A stretch of DNA of 64,000 nucleotides from positions 91,488-155,487 of the forward strand of contig NZ_FOOF01000017.1 of the NCBI RefSeq assembly GCF_900113115.1, written 5' to 3'. The translations under genes were made by a program, and so were the position numbers. This document shows positions 24,891 to 33,254 of this stretch, piece by piece. Source of the DNA: Duganella sp. CF458. GTDB lineage: Bacteria > Pseudomonadota > Gammaproteobacteria > Burkholderiales > Burkholderiaceae_D. The notes beneath the pieces are model-generated. The model searched no databases. It saw only the letters and a program-made list of their open reading frames with translations, and was not told the origin of the DNA. Within the stretch, counting starts at the first letter, position 1. Each line of letters opens with the position of its first letter.

Positions 24891-25523
24891 ATGAGCAAAC
24901 CAAAACAGCATCGCAAGAAGCCACGCGGCCTAACGGGTCCAATCAAATTCGCGGATGGCAGAGTCGAACGTGAATTCGTGCAGTTTCCAGATTCGAAGCC
25001 TGAGATTGAAGCGCTGATTGCCAAACTGTTTTGCACGGAGAGCCCCAGTTCCAACGTTCAATTTCGCCGTTATGGATTTCTCGATCATTTGACGCCCATG
25101 TCCGAGAACAGCATTGACTTCGTTGTTCAAACGAAGCATGGCGAACGTTGGTTGGAGCTCGCTGAATTTGCACCACTCGATCAGTTTGGCGGAAAGTACG
25201 AAGAAGTTCCCAATCAGTGGTCAAGTCAAACTATGAAAGACCTCTTTATTAGACTGGTCAAGCAGAAAAACGCGAAAGAATACGGCGACGGTGTCATTCT
25301 ACTGATCTATAAGACTCATGACACGCTCTTCGTGCCCCCACCCGTTCAACGCATGATTCGCGCAGAGCTCTCGACCACTCAGATCAATCTGGAATCAATC
25401 TATTACCTTTCCCCTCACAGCGGGTCCAGTTCAACAGTCTGGGAGATTTGGCCGGGAAATGCAGACACCATCCAGGAGTCAGGCATAGGGCCGAATGTGT
25501 TTGTCGGCCTACCTAAACCTTAG
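24891..25523 (+). CDS. Unknown protein of lower GC content (210 aa)
   Basis: I do not recognise this protein. It starts at an ATG preceded by GGCGAGGAG and opens with a basic stretch (MSKPKQHRKKPRGLTG). It is soluble, with mixed strand/helix sequence (WLELAEFAPLDQFGGKYEEV) and no obvious catalytic motif. Its base composition is visibly lower in GC than its neighbours, which suggests recent acquisition between the DUF1345 and HPF-like genes. The longer in-frame extension back to 24333 is a shadow of DUF1345. Confidence 0.7.
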   Translation: MSKPKQHRKKPRGLTGPIKFADGRVEREFVQFPDSKPEIEALIAKLFCTESPSSNVQFRRYGFLDHLTPMSENSIDFVVQTKHGERWLELAEFAPLDQFGGKYEEVPNQWSSQTMKDLFIRLVKQKNAKEYGDGVILLIYKTHDTLFVPPPVQRMIRAELSTTQINLESIYYLSPHSGSSSTVWEIWPGNADTIQESGIGPNVFVGLPKP

Positions 25524-25640
25524 AGCATTGTCTATCACTGAGCCGCTCATAATTAACGCAACTTAAGGATCTCCTCAGCAAAATGGGAGTAAGATGAAAT
25601 CGCGTGGCAACACGTTTTGGTTAACAAACGGGAGCAGCAT

Positions 25641-25997
25641 ATGCAAATCAGTGTGAACACCGACAAAACCATCGAACGTACAGCAGGCCTGGAAGACCAT
25701 GTGAAGGAAGTGGTCAAGACTGCACTCCACCGGTTCGGCGAGCACATCGGACGCGTCGACGTCCACCTCAGCGAAGGCAATGCAAAGAAATCCTCCGACG
25801 GCGATATCCGCTGCATGATCGAGGCGCGCGTCAACGGCTACCAGCCGATTGCCGTCACCGACCACGACGCAACCTTGCACCAATCCATCAACGGCGCAGC
25901 AGACAAGCTGCAACGGGCTATCGAAAGCGCATTGGGCCGCCTGAACGATAGCAAACGCCACACCTCGCAGCCCAACTTCGAAGAGGCTGAGGAATAA
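25641..25997 (+). CDS. HPF/RaiA-family ribosome-associated protein
   Basis: This 118-residue protein has the fold pattern of short hibernation-promoting factors: MQISVNTDKTIERTAGLEDH, the strand RVDVHLSEGN, and AADKLQRAIESALGRLNDSK as the second helix. Such proteins bind the 30S decoding region and inactivate ribosomes in stationary phase. The match is weaker than for canonical HPF, so it may be a divergent paralogue. GGGAGCAG precedes the ATG. Confidence 0.8.
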   Translation: MQISVNTDKTIERTAGLEDHVKEVVKTALHRFGEHIGRVDVHLSEGNAKKSSDGDIRCMIEARVNGYQPIAVTDHDATLHQSINGAADKLQRAIESALGRLNDSKRHTSQPNFEEAEE

Positions 25998-26000
25998 TCC

Positions 26001-26774
26001 TTAGCCCGCGGCGGCCAGGCCTTTCAGGTATCGGATACCTTGCAAGGCACGGCTGCCGTACCAGGACATCATTTCCCCATCGACCAACTGCACCGGCTTG
26101 CCGATCTGGCGCTCCAGCGCGTCCACATGTTCTTCGGTAAAACGGTAAGGCTCGGACGACAGCAGCACCTGGTCCACCTCCTGCACCAGCGCATCGCTCC
26201 ATTGGAAGCTCGGATAGCGCACATCGCCGATCTGGGGAATCGACCAGCCGATCAATGCCAGCATGCGGGCGATATAAGTGTCGCGCGACACCGTCATCCA
26301 TGGATCTTTCCAGATGCAGTACAACACGCGCTGCGGACGGCCCGTCCCTACCTGCGCCAACTCGCGTTCAAACTCGCTGCACCACGCGTTTGCGCGTTCC
26401 TGCGCGCAGAACACGCCGCCCATCAACTGCACCAGCGCCAGGTTATCGCGCGGCTCGATCGGATGCGTGACCACGATATTCGGCACAAACTCCGCCAGCT
26501 TGTCGACGGTAGGTTTTTCATTCTCGTCGATGTTCACCACCAGGTGGGTCGGCGCCAGCTTGCGGATCTTCTCGATGTTGACGTCCTTGGTACCGCCCAC
26601 CTTCGGGATATCGCGCACCACGTCCGCCGGGTGAATGCAAAAGCCGGTACGGCCCACCAGTTGCTGCGCCAGGCCCAGGTCGCAAAGAAGCTCGGTAATC
26701 GAAGGCACCAGCGAAACGATGCGCGCGTTGGAAGCGGCCGCATGTTGCTGGCCAAGGATGTCGGTAAAAGTCAT
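26001..26774 (-). CDS. Helical-backbone metal-receptor protein (BtuF-like, no signal peptide)
   Basis: The 257-residue sequence matches class III periplasmic binding proteins that bind cobalamin or iron chelates: RIVSLVPSITELLCDLGLA, VGGTKDVNIEKIRKLAPTHL and the late SSEPYRFTEEHVDALE. Unusually it begins MTFTDILGQQHAAASN without a signal peptide, and no ABC permease or ATPase is nearby, so it may act in the cytoplasm or use a non-classical route. It is divergent from the GGDEF gene. Confidence 0.82.
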   Translation of the reverse strand: MTFTDILGQQHAAASNARIVSLVPSITELLCDLGLAQQLVGRTGFCIHPADVVRDIPKVGGTKDVNIEKIRKLAPTHLVVNIDENEKPTVDKLAEFVPNIVVTHPIEPRDNLALVQLMGGVFCAQERANAWCSEFERELAQVGTGRPQRVLYCIWKDPWMTVSRDTYIARMLALIGWSIPQIGDVRYPSFQWSDALVQEVDQVLLSSEPYRFTEEHVDALERQIGKPVQLVDGEMMSWYGSRALQGIRYLKGLAAAG

Positions 26775-26840
26775 AGGCGATATTGAACCACACTTAGGCT
26801 ATCATTAACACCTGTTGATACCGTAGTAAGAAAGTTCATC

Positions 26841-27815
26841 TTGAAACCGATTGGCACCTTCGGCGCATCCGCGTACCAGATCCAGGCCCTGCAACTATTC
26901 CGCGGCGCCGACAGCCTGCGCATAGCACCGTTGCTGAAAGACTGCCCGATCGTGCGCGTCGAGCAAGGCGAAGTGCTCGCAGACCCGCAACGCGCCCGCT
27001 TGTACATTGTGCTGCGCGGCGCCTTATCGGTAGCGGCGGATATGAGCACCGGCATGTCCGACGGCACCACCATCAGCAAGGTGCTGCCTGGTGAAAGCGT
27101 CGGCGAACAGGCCGTGCTCGACGAAGAAGCCAACCAGGCCACGATGACCGCGCTCGAGCAAAGCGAATTGCTGGTGATCGAAGCCGAACTGGCATGGGAA
27201 CTGATTGACGCCGCCAACGGCGTTGCCCGCAACTTGCTGCGCATGCTGTCGTTCCGCATCCGCGCCGCCAATGCGCAATTGCGGCGCCGGCAAAAGCTTG
27301 GCGAGTTCTATCGCCAGCTATCGATGGTGGACGGCCTGACCGGCCTGTACAACCGCGCCTGGCTGAACGACTTCCTGCCGCAACTGGTCGCCAGCGCCCA
27401 GGCCACCGGCCAGCCGCTGTCGCTGATCATGCTCGACATCGACCACTTCAAGAAATTCAACGACAGCCACGGCCACCTGCAAGGCGACGAAGCCCTGCGC
27501 ACCGCCGCCCAAGTGCTGACCGGCGCCCTGCGGCCGACCGACTTCGCGGTTCGCTACGGCGGCGAAGAAATGATGGTGGTCCTGCCCGACACCAAGGTAC
27601 AAGTGGCCGAAGCGGTCGCCAGCCGCCTGTGCCAGCGCATGCGCGAAGCGGTCGTCCTCAGCGACATGCGCCAGCCCCTGCCCCACATCACCAGCTCCTT
27701 CGGCGTCGCCGCCTTAGGCCCGGCCCAAGACGAAACCGCCCTCATCGCCGCCGCCGACGCAGCCCTCTACCGCGCCAAGGAAACCGGCCGCAACCGCGTA
27801 GAAGTCGCAAAATGA
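26841..27815 (+). CDS. Cyclic-nucleotide-binding-domain diguanylate cyclase
   Basis: This is a 324-residue protein. Residues ~30-150 form a cNMP-binding-like beta-roll (VEQGEVLADPQRARLYIVLR, PGESVGEQAVLDEE). A coiled linker leads to a GGDEF domain (~165-324) with MLDIDHFKKFNDSHGHLQGD and active-site GGEEM. RPTD five residues before it is the inhibitory I-site. It should make c-di-GMP from GTP with product inhibition, possibly gated by a ligand at the cNMP-like domain. Translation seems to start at a TTG (26841), with no ATG in frame nearby; the spacer AAGAAAG may serve as binding site. Confidence 0.87.
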   Translation: MKPIGTFGASAYQIQALQLFRGADSLRIAPLLKDCPIVRVEQGEVLADPQRARLYIVLRGALSVAADMSTGMSDGTTISKVLPGESVGEQAVLDEEANQATMTALEQSELLVIEAELAWELIDAANGVARNLLRMLSFRIRAANAQLRRRQKLGEFYRQLSMVDGLTGLYNRAWLNDFLPQLVASAQATGQPLSLIMLDIDHFKKFNDSHGHLQGDEALRTAAQVLTGALRPTDFAVRYGGEEMMVVLPDTKVQVAEAVASRLCQRMREAVVLSDMRQPLPHITSSFGVAALGPAQDETALIAAADAALYRAKETGRNRVEVAK

Positions 27816-27889
27816 AAGTCGGGGTCAGCTCTGGCAATCGGACATTTGCCTACGGCAAATGTCCGATTGCCAGAGCTGACCCCGACTTT
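27815..27889. repeat. Perfect 36-base inverted repeat with GGGGTCAGCTC core
   Basis: Arms at 27815-27850 and 27854-27889 are exact inverse complements around TAC, followed by T7. It starts at the last base of the GGDEF stop and ends three bases before the DUF5610 stop on the other strand, so it is very likely a bidirectional terminator. The perfect symmetry over 36 base pairs exceeds normal terminators and the GGGGTCAG core resembles dispersed palindromes of this lineage. Confidence 0.9.
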
Positions 27890-27891
27890 TT

Positions 27892-28452
27892 TTATGCTAC
27901 CTTGCCGCTTTGGGCTTCGTCGGTGCTTGAGGCCTGCCGTTGATTGGACGCAAAAGCATCCAGGCCTTTCTGCACCAGCTCGTAGGTCTTGTCGATATTG
28001 GTGGCAATGTCGCCGCCCAGTACCTTCAAGCCTTTCAGGATGTCGCGCGCTTCCTTGAAGCCCTTTTCGATGCCGCCCTTGATCGTGTCCATGAAGCTAT
28101 TCAAGGCGTCGTCGCCCTCCAGCTCGGAATGCTGTTGCTGGAATGCGCTGAAGAAGGCGGTCGATAGCGATACAATGCGCCCCGCCGTGCCTTCCGGCGA
28201 ATTGTCCTGGCCGCTGGCGTTCTGGATCGCATCCGGCCCGAAATCGGCCTGAAGCTGCTCGTTGATCGAGGTGATGGCCGATTTGTAGACCAGCGCCAGC
28301 GGGTCGTTTTCGGAATTCAGCGACACCGAGGCCGATTCTTGCAGGATCGACACGTTCAGCTGCATCTTGGCGCGGGTGGACGCCGAAATGGCCGTGTCGT
28401 TGCTCGCGGTGGCGGGCGTGGCACGGGTATTGACGGAAATGGAATTTGACAC
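27892..28452 (-). CDS. DUF5610-domain protein
   Basis: This 186-residue protein resembles the DUF5610 family: QLNVSILQESASVSLNSEND, then PLALVYKSAITSINEQL, ADFGPDAIQ and DNSPEGTAGRIVSLSTAFF. It contains long amphipathic helices and a C-terminal low-complexity tail. Start is a GTG at 28452, six bases after a perfect AAGGAGG; the upstream extension is antisense to sbcB and rejected. Function is unknown. Confidence 0.8.
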   Translation of the reverse strand: MSNSISVNTRATPATASNDTAISASTRAKMQLNVSILQESASVSLNSENDPLALVYKSAITSINEQLQADFGPDAIQNASGQDNSPEGTAGRIVSLSTAFFSAFQQQHSELEGDDALNSFMDTIKGGIEKGFKEARDILKGLKVLGGDIATNIDKTYELVQKGLDAFASNQRQASSTDEAQSGKVA

Positions 28453-28502
28453 AACAGTCCTCCTTGCCTCAGCATTCGATAACGAGAACCAACATTTGCA
28501 CC

Positions 28503-29948
28503 ATGAGTAACCATACCTTCCTGTGGCATGACTACGAAACCTTCGGCGCCGTGCCACGCCGTGATCGCCCCGCCCAGTTTGCCGCTATCCGTACCGACGC
28601 TGAGCTGAACGAAATCGGCGAGCCGATCATGTTGTTCTGCCAACCTGCCAACGATTACCTGCCAGACCCGGTCGCCTGCCTGATTACCGGTATTACCCCG
28701 CAGCAAGCTTTGCAGCAGGGTGTGCCGGAGCATCAGTTCGCGGCAACTGTCGAGAAGGCCTTTTCGGAGCCTGGCACCATAGGCGTAGGCTACAACACTA
28801 TCCGTTTTGACGATGAAGTGACGCGCTTCTTGTTTTGGCGTAACTTGATCGATCCATATGCCCGCGAATGGCAAAACCAGTGCGGGCGCTGGGATTTGCT
28901 GGATGTGGTGCGGATGACCTATGCGTTGCGCCCCGAGGGTATTGAGTGGCCTCTTAATGATAGCGGTAAACCGAGCTTCAAGCTTGAGCATTTGACCAAG
29001 GCCAACGGCCTGGTGCACGAGGCGGCGCACGATGCGCTGTCGGACGTGCGTGCCACCATCGCCCTGGCCCGCCTGATCCGTCAGAAGCATCCGAAATTGT
29101 TCGATTTCTGCCTGGCCCTGCACAAGAAAGACCGCGTCGCCGAGGAGATCGGCCTGCACCTGGCGCGCGAGCTGCGCCAGCCCTTCCTGCACGTGTCGGG
29201 CATGTTCCCGGCGGAGCGCGGCTGCCTGGCGCTGGTCTGGCCGCTGGCGCCACATCCGTCCAACAAGAACGAGTTGTTGGTGTGGGATTGCGCGCATGAC
29301 CCGCAGGAGCTGTTCGCGCTGGATGCGGAGACGATCCGCACCCGCATGTTCACCCGCGCTGACGCCATGCCGGAAGGGATGACGCGCTTGCCGATCAAGA
29401 GCATCCACCTGAACAAGTCGCCGATGCTGGTGTCGAACCTGAAGACGCTGCGGCCGGAAATGGCGGAGCGCTGGGGCTTGGACCTGGAGACTGCACGCGG
29501 CAATGCGGCGCGCGCGGCGGCGGGGCCGGATATGTCGGCGACCTGGGACCAGGTGTTCTGGCGTCCAGTCGCTGAACCGGCGGACGTGGATGAGGATTTG
29601 TACGGCGGCTTTGTCAGCAATGGCGATAAGCGTTTGCTGGAGTCCTTGCGGCGCGAGCATCCGGCCAAGCTGGCGTCGGCGTCGCCGCACTTCCAGGATG
29701 ACCGCCTGGGTGAGCTGCTGTTCCGCTATCGCGCGCGCAACTTCCCGCAGACGTTGTCAGAGGAGGAGCATGAGCATTGGGAGCAGCATCGCGCGGCGCG
29801 CTTGTTTGAGGGCGCCGGCGGGGCACGGACTGTCGATGAGTTGTTCTCGGAGCTGGATCGCCTGGGGGCGGAGACCGATGAGCGGGGGCAGGAGGTGCTG
29901 GCTGCCCTGTATGACTACGTGGAGATGATCGCGCCTGAGCGCTACTGA
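28503..29948 (+). CDS. sbcB: Exodeoxyribonuclease I
   Basis: This is a 481-residue 3'-5' exonuclease for single-stranded DNA, acting in recombination and mismatch repair. The DEDDh nuclease motifs are visible: LWHDYETFGAVPRRDRPAQF (motif I, D-x-E), YNTIRFDDEVTRF (motif II), and HDALSDVRATIALARLI (motif III, HxxxxxD). The SH3-like and helical C-terminal ExoI domains follow, ending SEEEHEHWEQ. Start MSNHTF at 28503 is chosen; a longer frame from 28446 runs into the divergent gene's leader. Confidence 0.94.
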   Translation: MSNHTFLWHDYETFGAVPRRDRPAQFAAIRTDAELNEIGEPIMLFCQPANDYLPDPVACLITGITPQQALQQGVPEHQFAATVEKAFSEPGTIGVGYNTIRFDDEVTRFLFWRNLIDPYAREWQNQCGRWDLLDVVRMTYALRPEGIEWPLNDSGKPSFKLEHLTKANGLVHEAAHDALSDVRATIALARLIRQKHPKLFDFCLALHKKDRVAEEIGLHLARELRQPFLHVSGMFPAERGCLALVWPLAPHPSNKNELLVWDCAHDPQELFALDAETIRTRMFTRADAMPEGMTRLPIKSIHLNKSPMLVSNLKTLRPEMAERWGLDLETARGNAARAAAGPDMSATWDQVFWRPVAEPADVDEDLYGGFVSNGDKRLLESLRREHPAKLASASPHFQDDRLGELLFRYRARNFPQTLSEEEHEHWEQHRAARLFEGAGGARTVDELFSELDRLGAETDERGQEVLAALYDYVEMIAPERY

Positions 29949-30029
29949 AACCGGTACGGCGGAGTCCGACCCGCGGCTGCCGCGGGCAAGTGTCAGACCC
30001 TGTGGGTCTGACACTGGTTCACCGGTTTT
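29946..30029. repeat. Composite palindrome with GTGTCAGACCC stem and ACCGGTTTTA arms
   Basis: Inner stem GTGTCAGACCC-TGT-GGGTCTGACAC (29990-30014) is perfect, and a second stem CCCGCGGC-T-GCCGCGGG-like lies at 29970-29986. Outer arms GAAACCGGT (29946-29954) and ACCGGTTTTA (30020-30029) enclose both. It overlaps the ends of the convergent sbcB and pyrF genes, so it contributes to the pyrF stop region and acts as terminator for both. Confidence 0.8.
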
Positions 30030-30849
30030 ATGCCCGGTAAGTATTGATGGCGTCGCGCGTCTCCTGCGCCACGCGGCGTGCCGCGGCGGCGAAATCTTCC
30101 CCACCTTGCGGCGTCGCGTACAGGATCGCGCGCGATGAATTGATCATCATGCCAGTGCCGTTGTAGGTACGGCCAGCCTTGACGGTCGCTTCAATGTCCC
30201 CGCCCTGCGCACCAATCCCCGGCACCAGCAGCGGCATATCGCCCACGATCCCGCGCACCTGTGCCAGTTCCTCAGGGAAGGTCGCGCCAACCACCAGCGC
30301 GCACTGGCCGTTGGCATTCCACTTCTCCGCCACCAGCTTGGCGACGTGCTGGTACAGCGGCTTGCCATCCACTTTCAGGAACTGCAGGTCCGAGCCGCCC
30401 GCATTCGACGTGCGGCACAGGATGATCACGCCACGGTCGCTCCATTCCATGTAAGGCTCGACGGAGTCGAAGCCCATATACGGATTCACGGTCACCGCGT
30501 CGGCGCCGTAGCGGTCGTAGGCTTCGCGCGCGTACTGCTTGGCGGTGGCGCCGATGTCGCCGCGCTTGGCGTCCAGGATCATCGGGATGTGCGGGTATTT
30601 TTCCTTGGCGTAGGCGCAGATTTTTTCAAGCTGGTCTTCCGCACCCAGTGCCGCGAAGTAGGCGATCTGCGGCTTGAACGAGCATGCCAGGTCGGCGGTG
30701 GCGTCGATAATCGCGGTACAGAACTGGACAATCCCTTGCGGGTGGTTCTGGAACTGCGCAGGCAGGCGCGCCATGTCCGGGTCCAGGCCAACGCACAGCA
30801 GGGAATCGTTGGCTGCCCAGGCAGCGGATAATTTTTCGATAAATGTCAC
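30028..30849 (-). CDS. pyrF: Orotidine 5'-phosphate decarboxylase
   Basis: This enzyme decarboxylates OMP to UMP, the last step of pyrimidine synthesis. At 273 residues it is of the longer bacterial subgroup. The catalytic Lys/Asp network is in MILDAKRGDIGATAKQYARE, and the phosphate-binding region is in PLLVPGIGAQGGDIEATV. The start is GTG at 30849 (VTFIEKL), with AGAGG upstream; an N-terminal extension to 30963 lacks family similarity. Confidence 0.94.
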   Translation of the reverse strand: MTFIEKLSAAWAANDSLLCVGLDPDMARLPAQFQNHPQGIVQFCTAIIDATADLACSFKPQIAYFAALGAEDQLEKICAYAKEKYPHIPMILDAKRGDIGATAKQYAREAYDRYGADAVTVNPYMGFDSVEPYMEWSDRGVIILCRTSNAGGSDLQFLKVDGKPLYQHVAKLVAEKWNANGQCALVVGATFPEELAQVRGIVGDMPLLVPGIGAQGGDIEATVKAGRTYNGTGMMINSSRAILYATPQGGEDFAAAARRVAQETRDAINTYRA

Positions 30850-30973
30850 AGCGGGCCTCTTTATTCTTTGCGTTGCAAACCCTACATTATAACGGGGCGC
30901 GTGTGTGCACTGCCGCACATGGACGCCGGCCGATTGCGTGTATATTTCGATAATACGTTCCAAGGAGCGAATA

Positions 30974-31564
30974 ATGCGAAACTTTCTGGCAGTGGGTGTG
31001 CTGGCAACGGTTCTCTTGTCAGGCTGCGGTTACAACGATTTCCAGGCCAAGGACGAAGCGGTCAAGGCCCAGTGGGGCGAGGTGGTCAACCAGTACCAGC
31101 GACGGGCCGACCTGATCCCGAACCTGGTCAATACGGTCAAGGGCTATGCCTCGCATGAGCGCGAAACCCTGGAAGCGGTGACCAAGGCTCGTGCCTCGGC
31201 CACCAGCATGCAGGTGACGCCGGAAGTGCTGAATAATCCGGGCGCGCTGCAAAAATTCCAGCAGGCGCAGGGTGAGTTGAGCAGTGCCTTGTCGCGGCTG
31301 ATGGTGGTGGCCGAAAAATATCCCGACCTGAAGGCCGATGCCAGTTTCCGCGACCTGCAATCGCAGCTCGAAGGCACCGAGAATCGCATCAGCGTGGCGC
31401 GCCAGCGCTACATCGCCTCGGTCCAGGACTTCAATATCCTGGCGCGGCGCTTTCCGACCAACCTGACGGCGAAGATGTTCGGCTATGACGTGAAGCCCAG
31501 CTTCACTGTCGACAACGAGAAATCCATTTCAACCGCTCCAACGGTGGACTTCAACAAGAAGTGA
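30974..31564 (+). CDS. LemA-family lipoprotein
   Basis: This 196-residue protein has a lipobox signal (LATVLLSGCGYNDFQ, acylated at Cys20) followed by the LemA core: EAVKAQWGEVVNQYQRRADL, IPNLVNTVKGYASHE and RYIASVQDFNILARRFPTNL. LemA proteins are coiled-coil bundle proteins of unknown role, repeatedly found next to TPM-domain genes as here. It starts an operon with the two TPM genes; the interval to the next is nine bases. Confidence 0.92.
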   Translation: MRNFLAVGVLATVLLSGCGYNDFQAKDEAVKAQWGEVVNQYQRRADLIPNLVNTVKGYASHERETLEAVTKARASATSMQVTPEVLNNPGALQKFQQAQGELSSALSRLMVVAEKYPDLKADASFRDLQSQLEGTENRISVARQRYIASVQDFNILARRFPTNLTAKMFGYDVKPSFTVDNEKSISTAPTVDFNKK

Positions 31565-31573
31565 GGAGTCGCA

Positions 31574-32698
31574 ATGGCGACCACACCACGGCAAACGCGC
31601 GGTGGCGGCAAGGCTTCCAGCCGCGATGAGGATCGATTGAGCGATCCGCTGCGCGATCGCGACCTGGCGCGGCGCACTGGCGGGCTGTCGGAAAATGCGC
31701 GGCGCTGGAAGATCCTGCCTGGCTCCCCGTGGCTAAGGGTGGTGCTTGGCTTGGCGATCCTCGCCATGCTGGCACTGGTGGTCGCCAGCGCCCGCGCGGC
31801 CGACGGCTTCGTGGCCGTGCCGGCGCATGCGGCCCGCGTGACCGACCAGGCGGCAATGCTGACTGCGCAGCAGCGCTCAGCCCTTGATGGCGTGCTTGCC
31901 GACTACGAGCGCAAGTCAGGTAGCCAGATTGCCATCCTGCTGGTGCCGTCCACGGCGCCGGAAGCGATCGAGCAGTACAGCATCCGCGTGGCAGATGCGT
32001 GGAAACTCGGGCGTAAGGGCGTCGATGATGGTGTGCTGCTGGTGGTGGCCAAGAATAACCCGTCCTCGCTGCGCAGGTTGCGCATCGAGGCTGGCCGCGG
32101 CGTCCAGGGCACGCTCACGGATGCCCAGTCGAAACGCGTTTTGCAGGATGTGATTGCGCCGCATTTTCGGCAAGGGGACTTTTATGGCGGGCTGGCGGCG
32201 GGCGTCAGTGCGATCGCCACCTTGCTCGATAAGGAGCACTTTCCTGCCACGGCGGGCACACCGGCGAGCGGGGCGGCGGGCGCGCCGGCGGCGGGCAGCG
32301 CTGGCGTGGCCGGCATGGCGGAAGCGGCGGGCGCTGGCGCCATCCCTGGCAATGAAGGCTCCGGCACGGCACGCGGCGCAGCGGCCTCCGACACGGCGAA
32401 TGGCCCCGGCAACGGCGGCGGCTGGTCCGCGGGCTGGCTCGTGCCCTTGCTGCTGTTCGGTGTCTTCGTCATCCTGCCGATGATGCGCGGTGGTTCGCGT
32501 CGTGGTTTGCGGCGTGGCGGCTGGGGATCGGATGCGACGGGCGTGCTGCTTGGCGCCGCATTGGGCAACGCCTTGAGTGCCGCAGCCAGTCGCGGCAGCG
32601 GCGGAGGAAGCTGGAGCGGCGGCGACTTTGGCGGCGGCGGAGGCTTCAGCGGTGGCGGCGGCAGCTTCGATGGCGGCGGCGCCTCGGGAGACTGGTAA
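31574..32698 (+). CDS. TPM-domain membrane protein (YgcG-like)
   Basis: This is a 374-residue protein with an N-terminal basic tail (about residues 1-50), a TM/signal-anchor around 55-75 (VVLGLAILAMLALVVASARA), and a TPM domain (VTDQAAMLTAQQRSALDGVL; IRVADAWKLGRKGVDDGVLL). A second TM follows near residue 290-300 (AGWLVPLLLFGVFVILPMM), and a Gly/Ser-rich cytoplasmic C-terminus (GGGGGFSGGGGSFDGGGASG). The long basic N-terminus ahead of the anchor is unusual; the annotated ATG may be too far upstream, though no better-supported start is seen. It overlaps the next gene by one base (TAATG). Confidence 0.87.
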   Translation: MATTPRQTRGGGKASSRDEDRLSDPLRDRDLARRTGGLSENARRWKILPGSPWLRVVLGLAILAMLALVVASARAADGFVAVPAHAARVTDQAAMLTAQQRSALDGVLADYERKSGSQIAILLVPSTAPEAIEQYSIRVADAWKLGRKGVDDGVLLVVAKNNPSSLRRLRIEAGRGVQGTLTDAQSKRVLQDVIAPHFRQGDFYGGLAAGVSAIATLLDKEHFPATAGTPASGAAGAPAAGSAGVAGMAEAAGAGAIPGNEGSGTARGAAASDTANGPGNGGGWSAGWLVPLLLFGVFVILPMMRGGSRRGLRRGGWGSDATGVLLGAALGNALSAAASRGSGGGSWSGGDFGGGGGFSGGGGSFDGGGASGDW

Positions 32699-33222
32699 TG
32701 ACAACCCAAGCGACATCCTTCATCGGGCGCTGCCGACGCGCCTGGCGCCATATGGCTAGCGGCACCGGCGCCGGCAAACGCGCCTTCCCACCAGCCACGC
32801 TGCAGGCGATCGAACAAGCCATCACACTGGGCGAACAACGCCATCGCGCCGAAGTGCGCCTGATCGTGGAACCGGGCCTGGACGCCCGCTCGGCCTTCAA
32901 CAACGTCAGCAACCGCCAGCGCGCCCGCGCCCTGTTCGCGCAATACGGCGTCTGGGATACCGAAGAAAACTGCGGCGTCCTGATCTACATCAACCTGGCC
33001 GCACGCGAAGTCGACATCGTGGCCGACCGCCATGTCGGCAGGCTGGTCGCCGACACGGAATGGCAAACCATCTGCCGCACCATGACCACCGGTTTCGCCC
33101 AGGGCGACTACCACGCCCCCACCCTATCCGCGCTGGAACAGCTCAACACCCTGTTGGCGCGCCATTACCCGGCCGACGGCACCCGCCCGAACCAACTGCC
33201 CAACGACGCGGTCATCCTCTAA
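32698..33222 (+). CDS. Second TPM-domain protein
   Basis: This is a 174-residue soluble TPM-type protein: RHRAEVRLIVEPGLDARSAF, RARALFAQYGVWDTEENCGV then LIYINLAAREVDIVADRHVG. It has no signal peptide or TM and is co-translated with the upstream gene. The LemA-TPM-TPM order suggests one membrane-linked complex. The role is not established in the family; envelope stress or extracytoplasmic assembly have been suggested. Confidence 0.87.
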   Translation: MTTQATSFIGRCRRAWRHMASGTGAGKRAFPPATLQAIEQAITLGEQRHRAEVRLIVEPGLDARSAFNNVSNRQRARALFAQYGVWDTEENCGVLIYINLAAREVDIVADRHVGRLVADTEWQTICRTMTTGFAQGDYHAPTLSALEQLNTLLARHYPADGTRPNQLPNDAVIL

Positions 33223-33254
33223 AATAAGCTTCCTAACCGACAAGCGGAAGCGAT

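Noticed and set aside
25641..25997. HPF-like gene as part of the low-GC accessory insertion
   Set aside because: Its codon use is like the core genes; only the upstream gene looks foreign.
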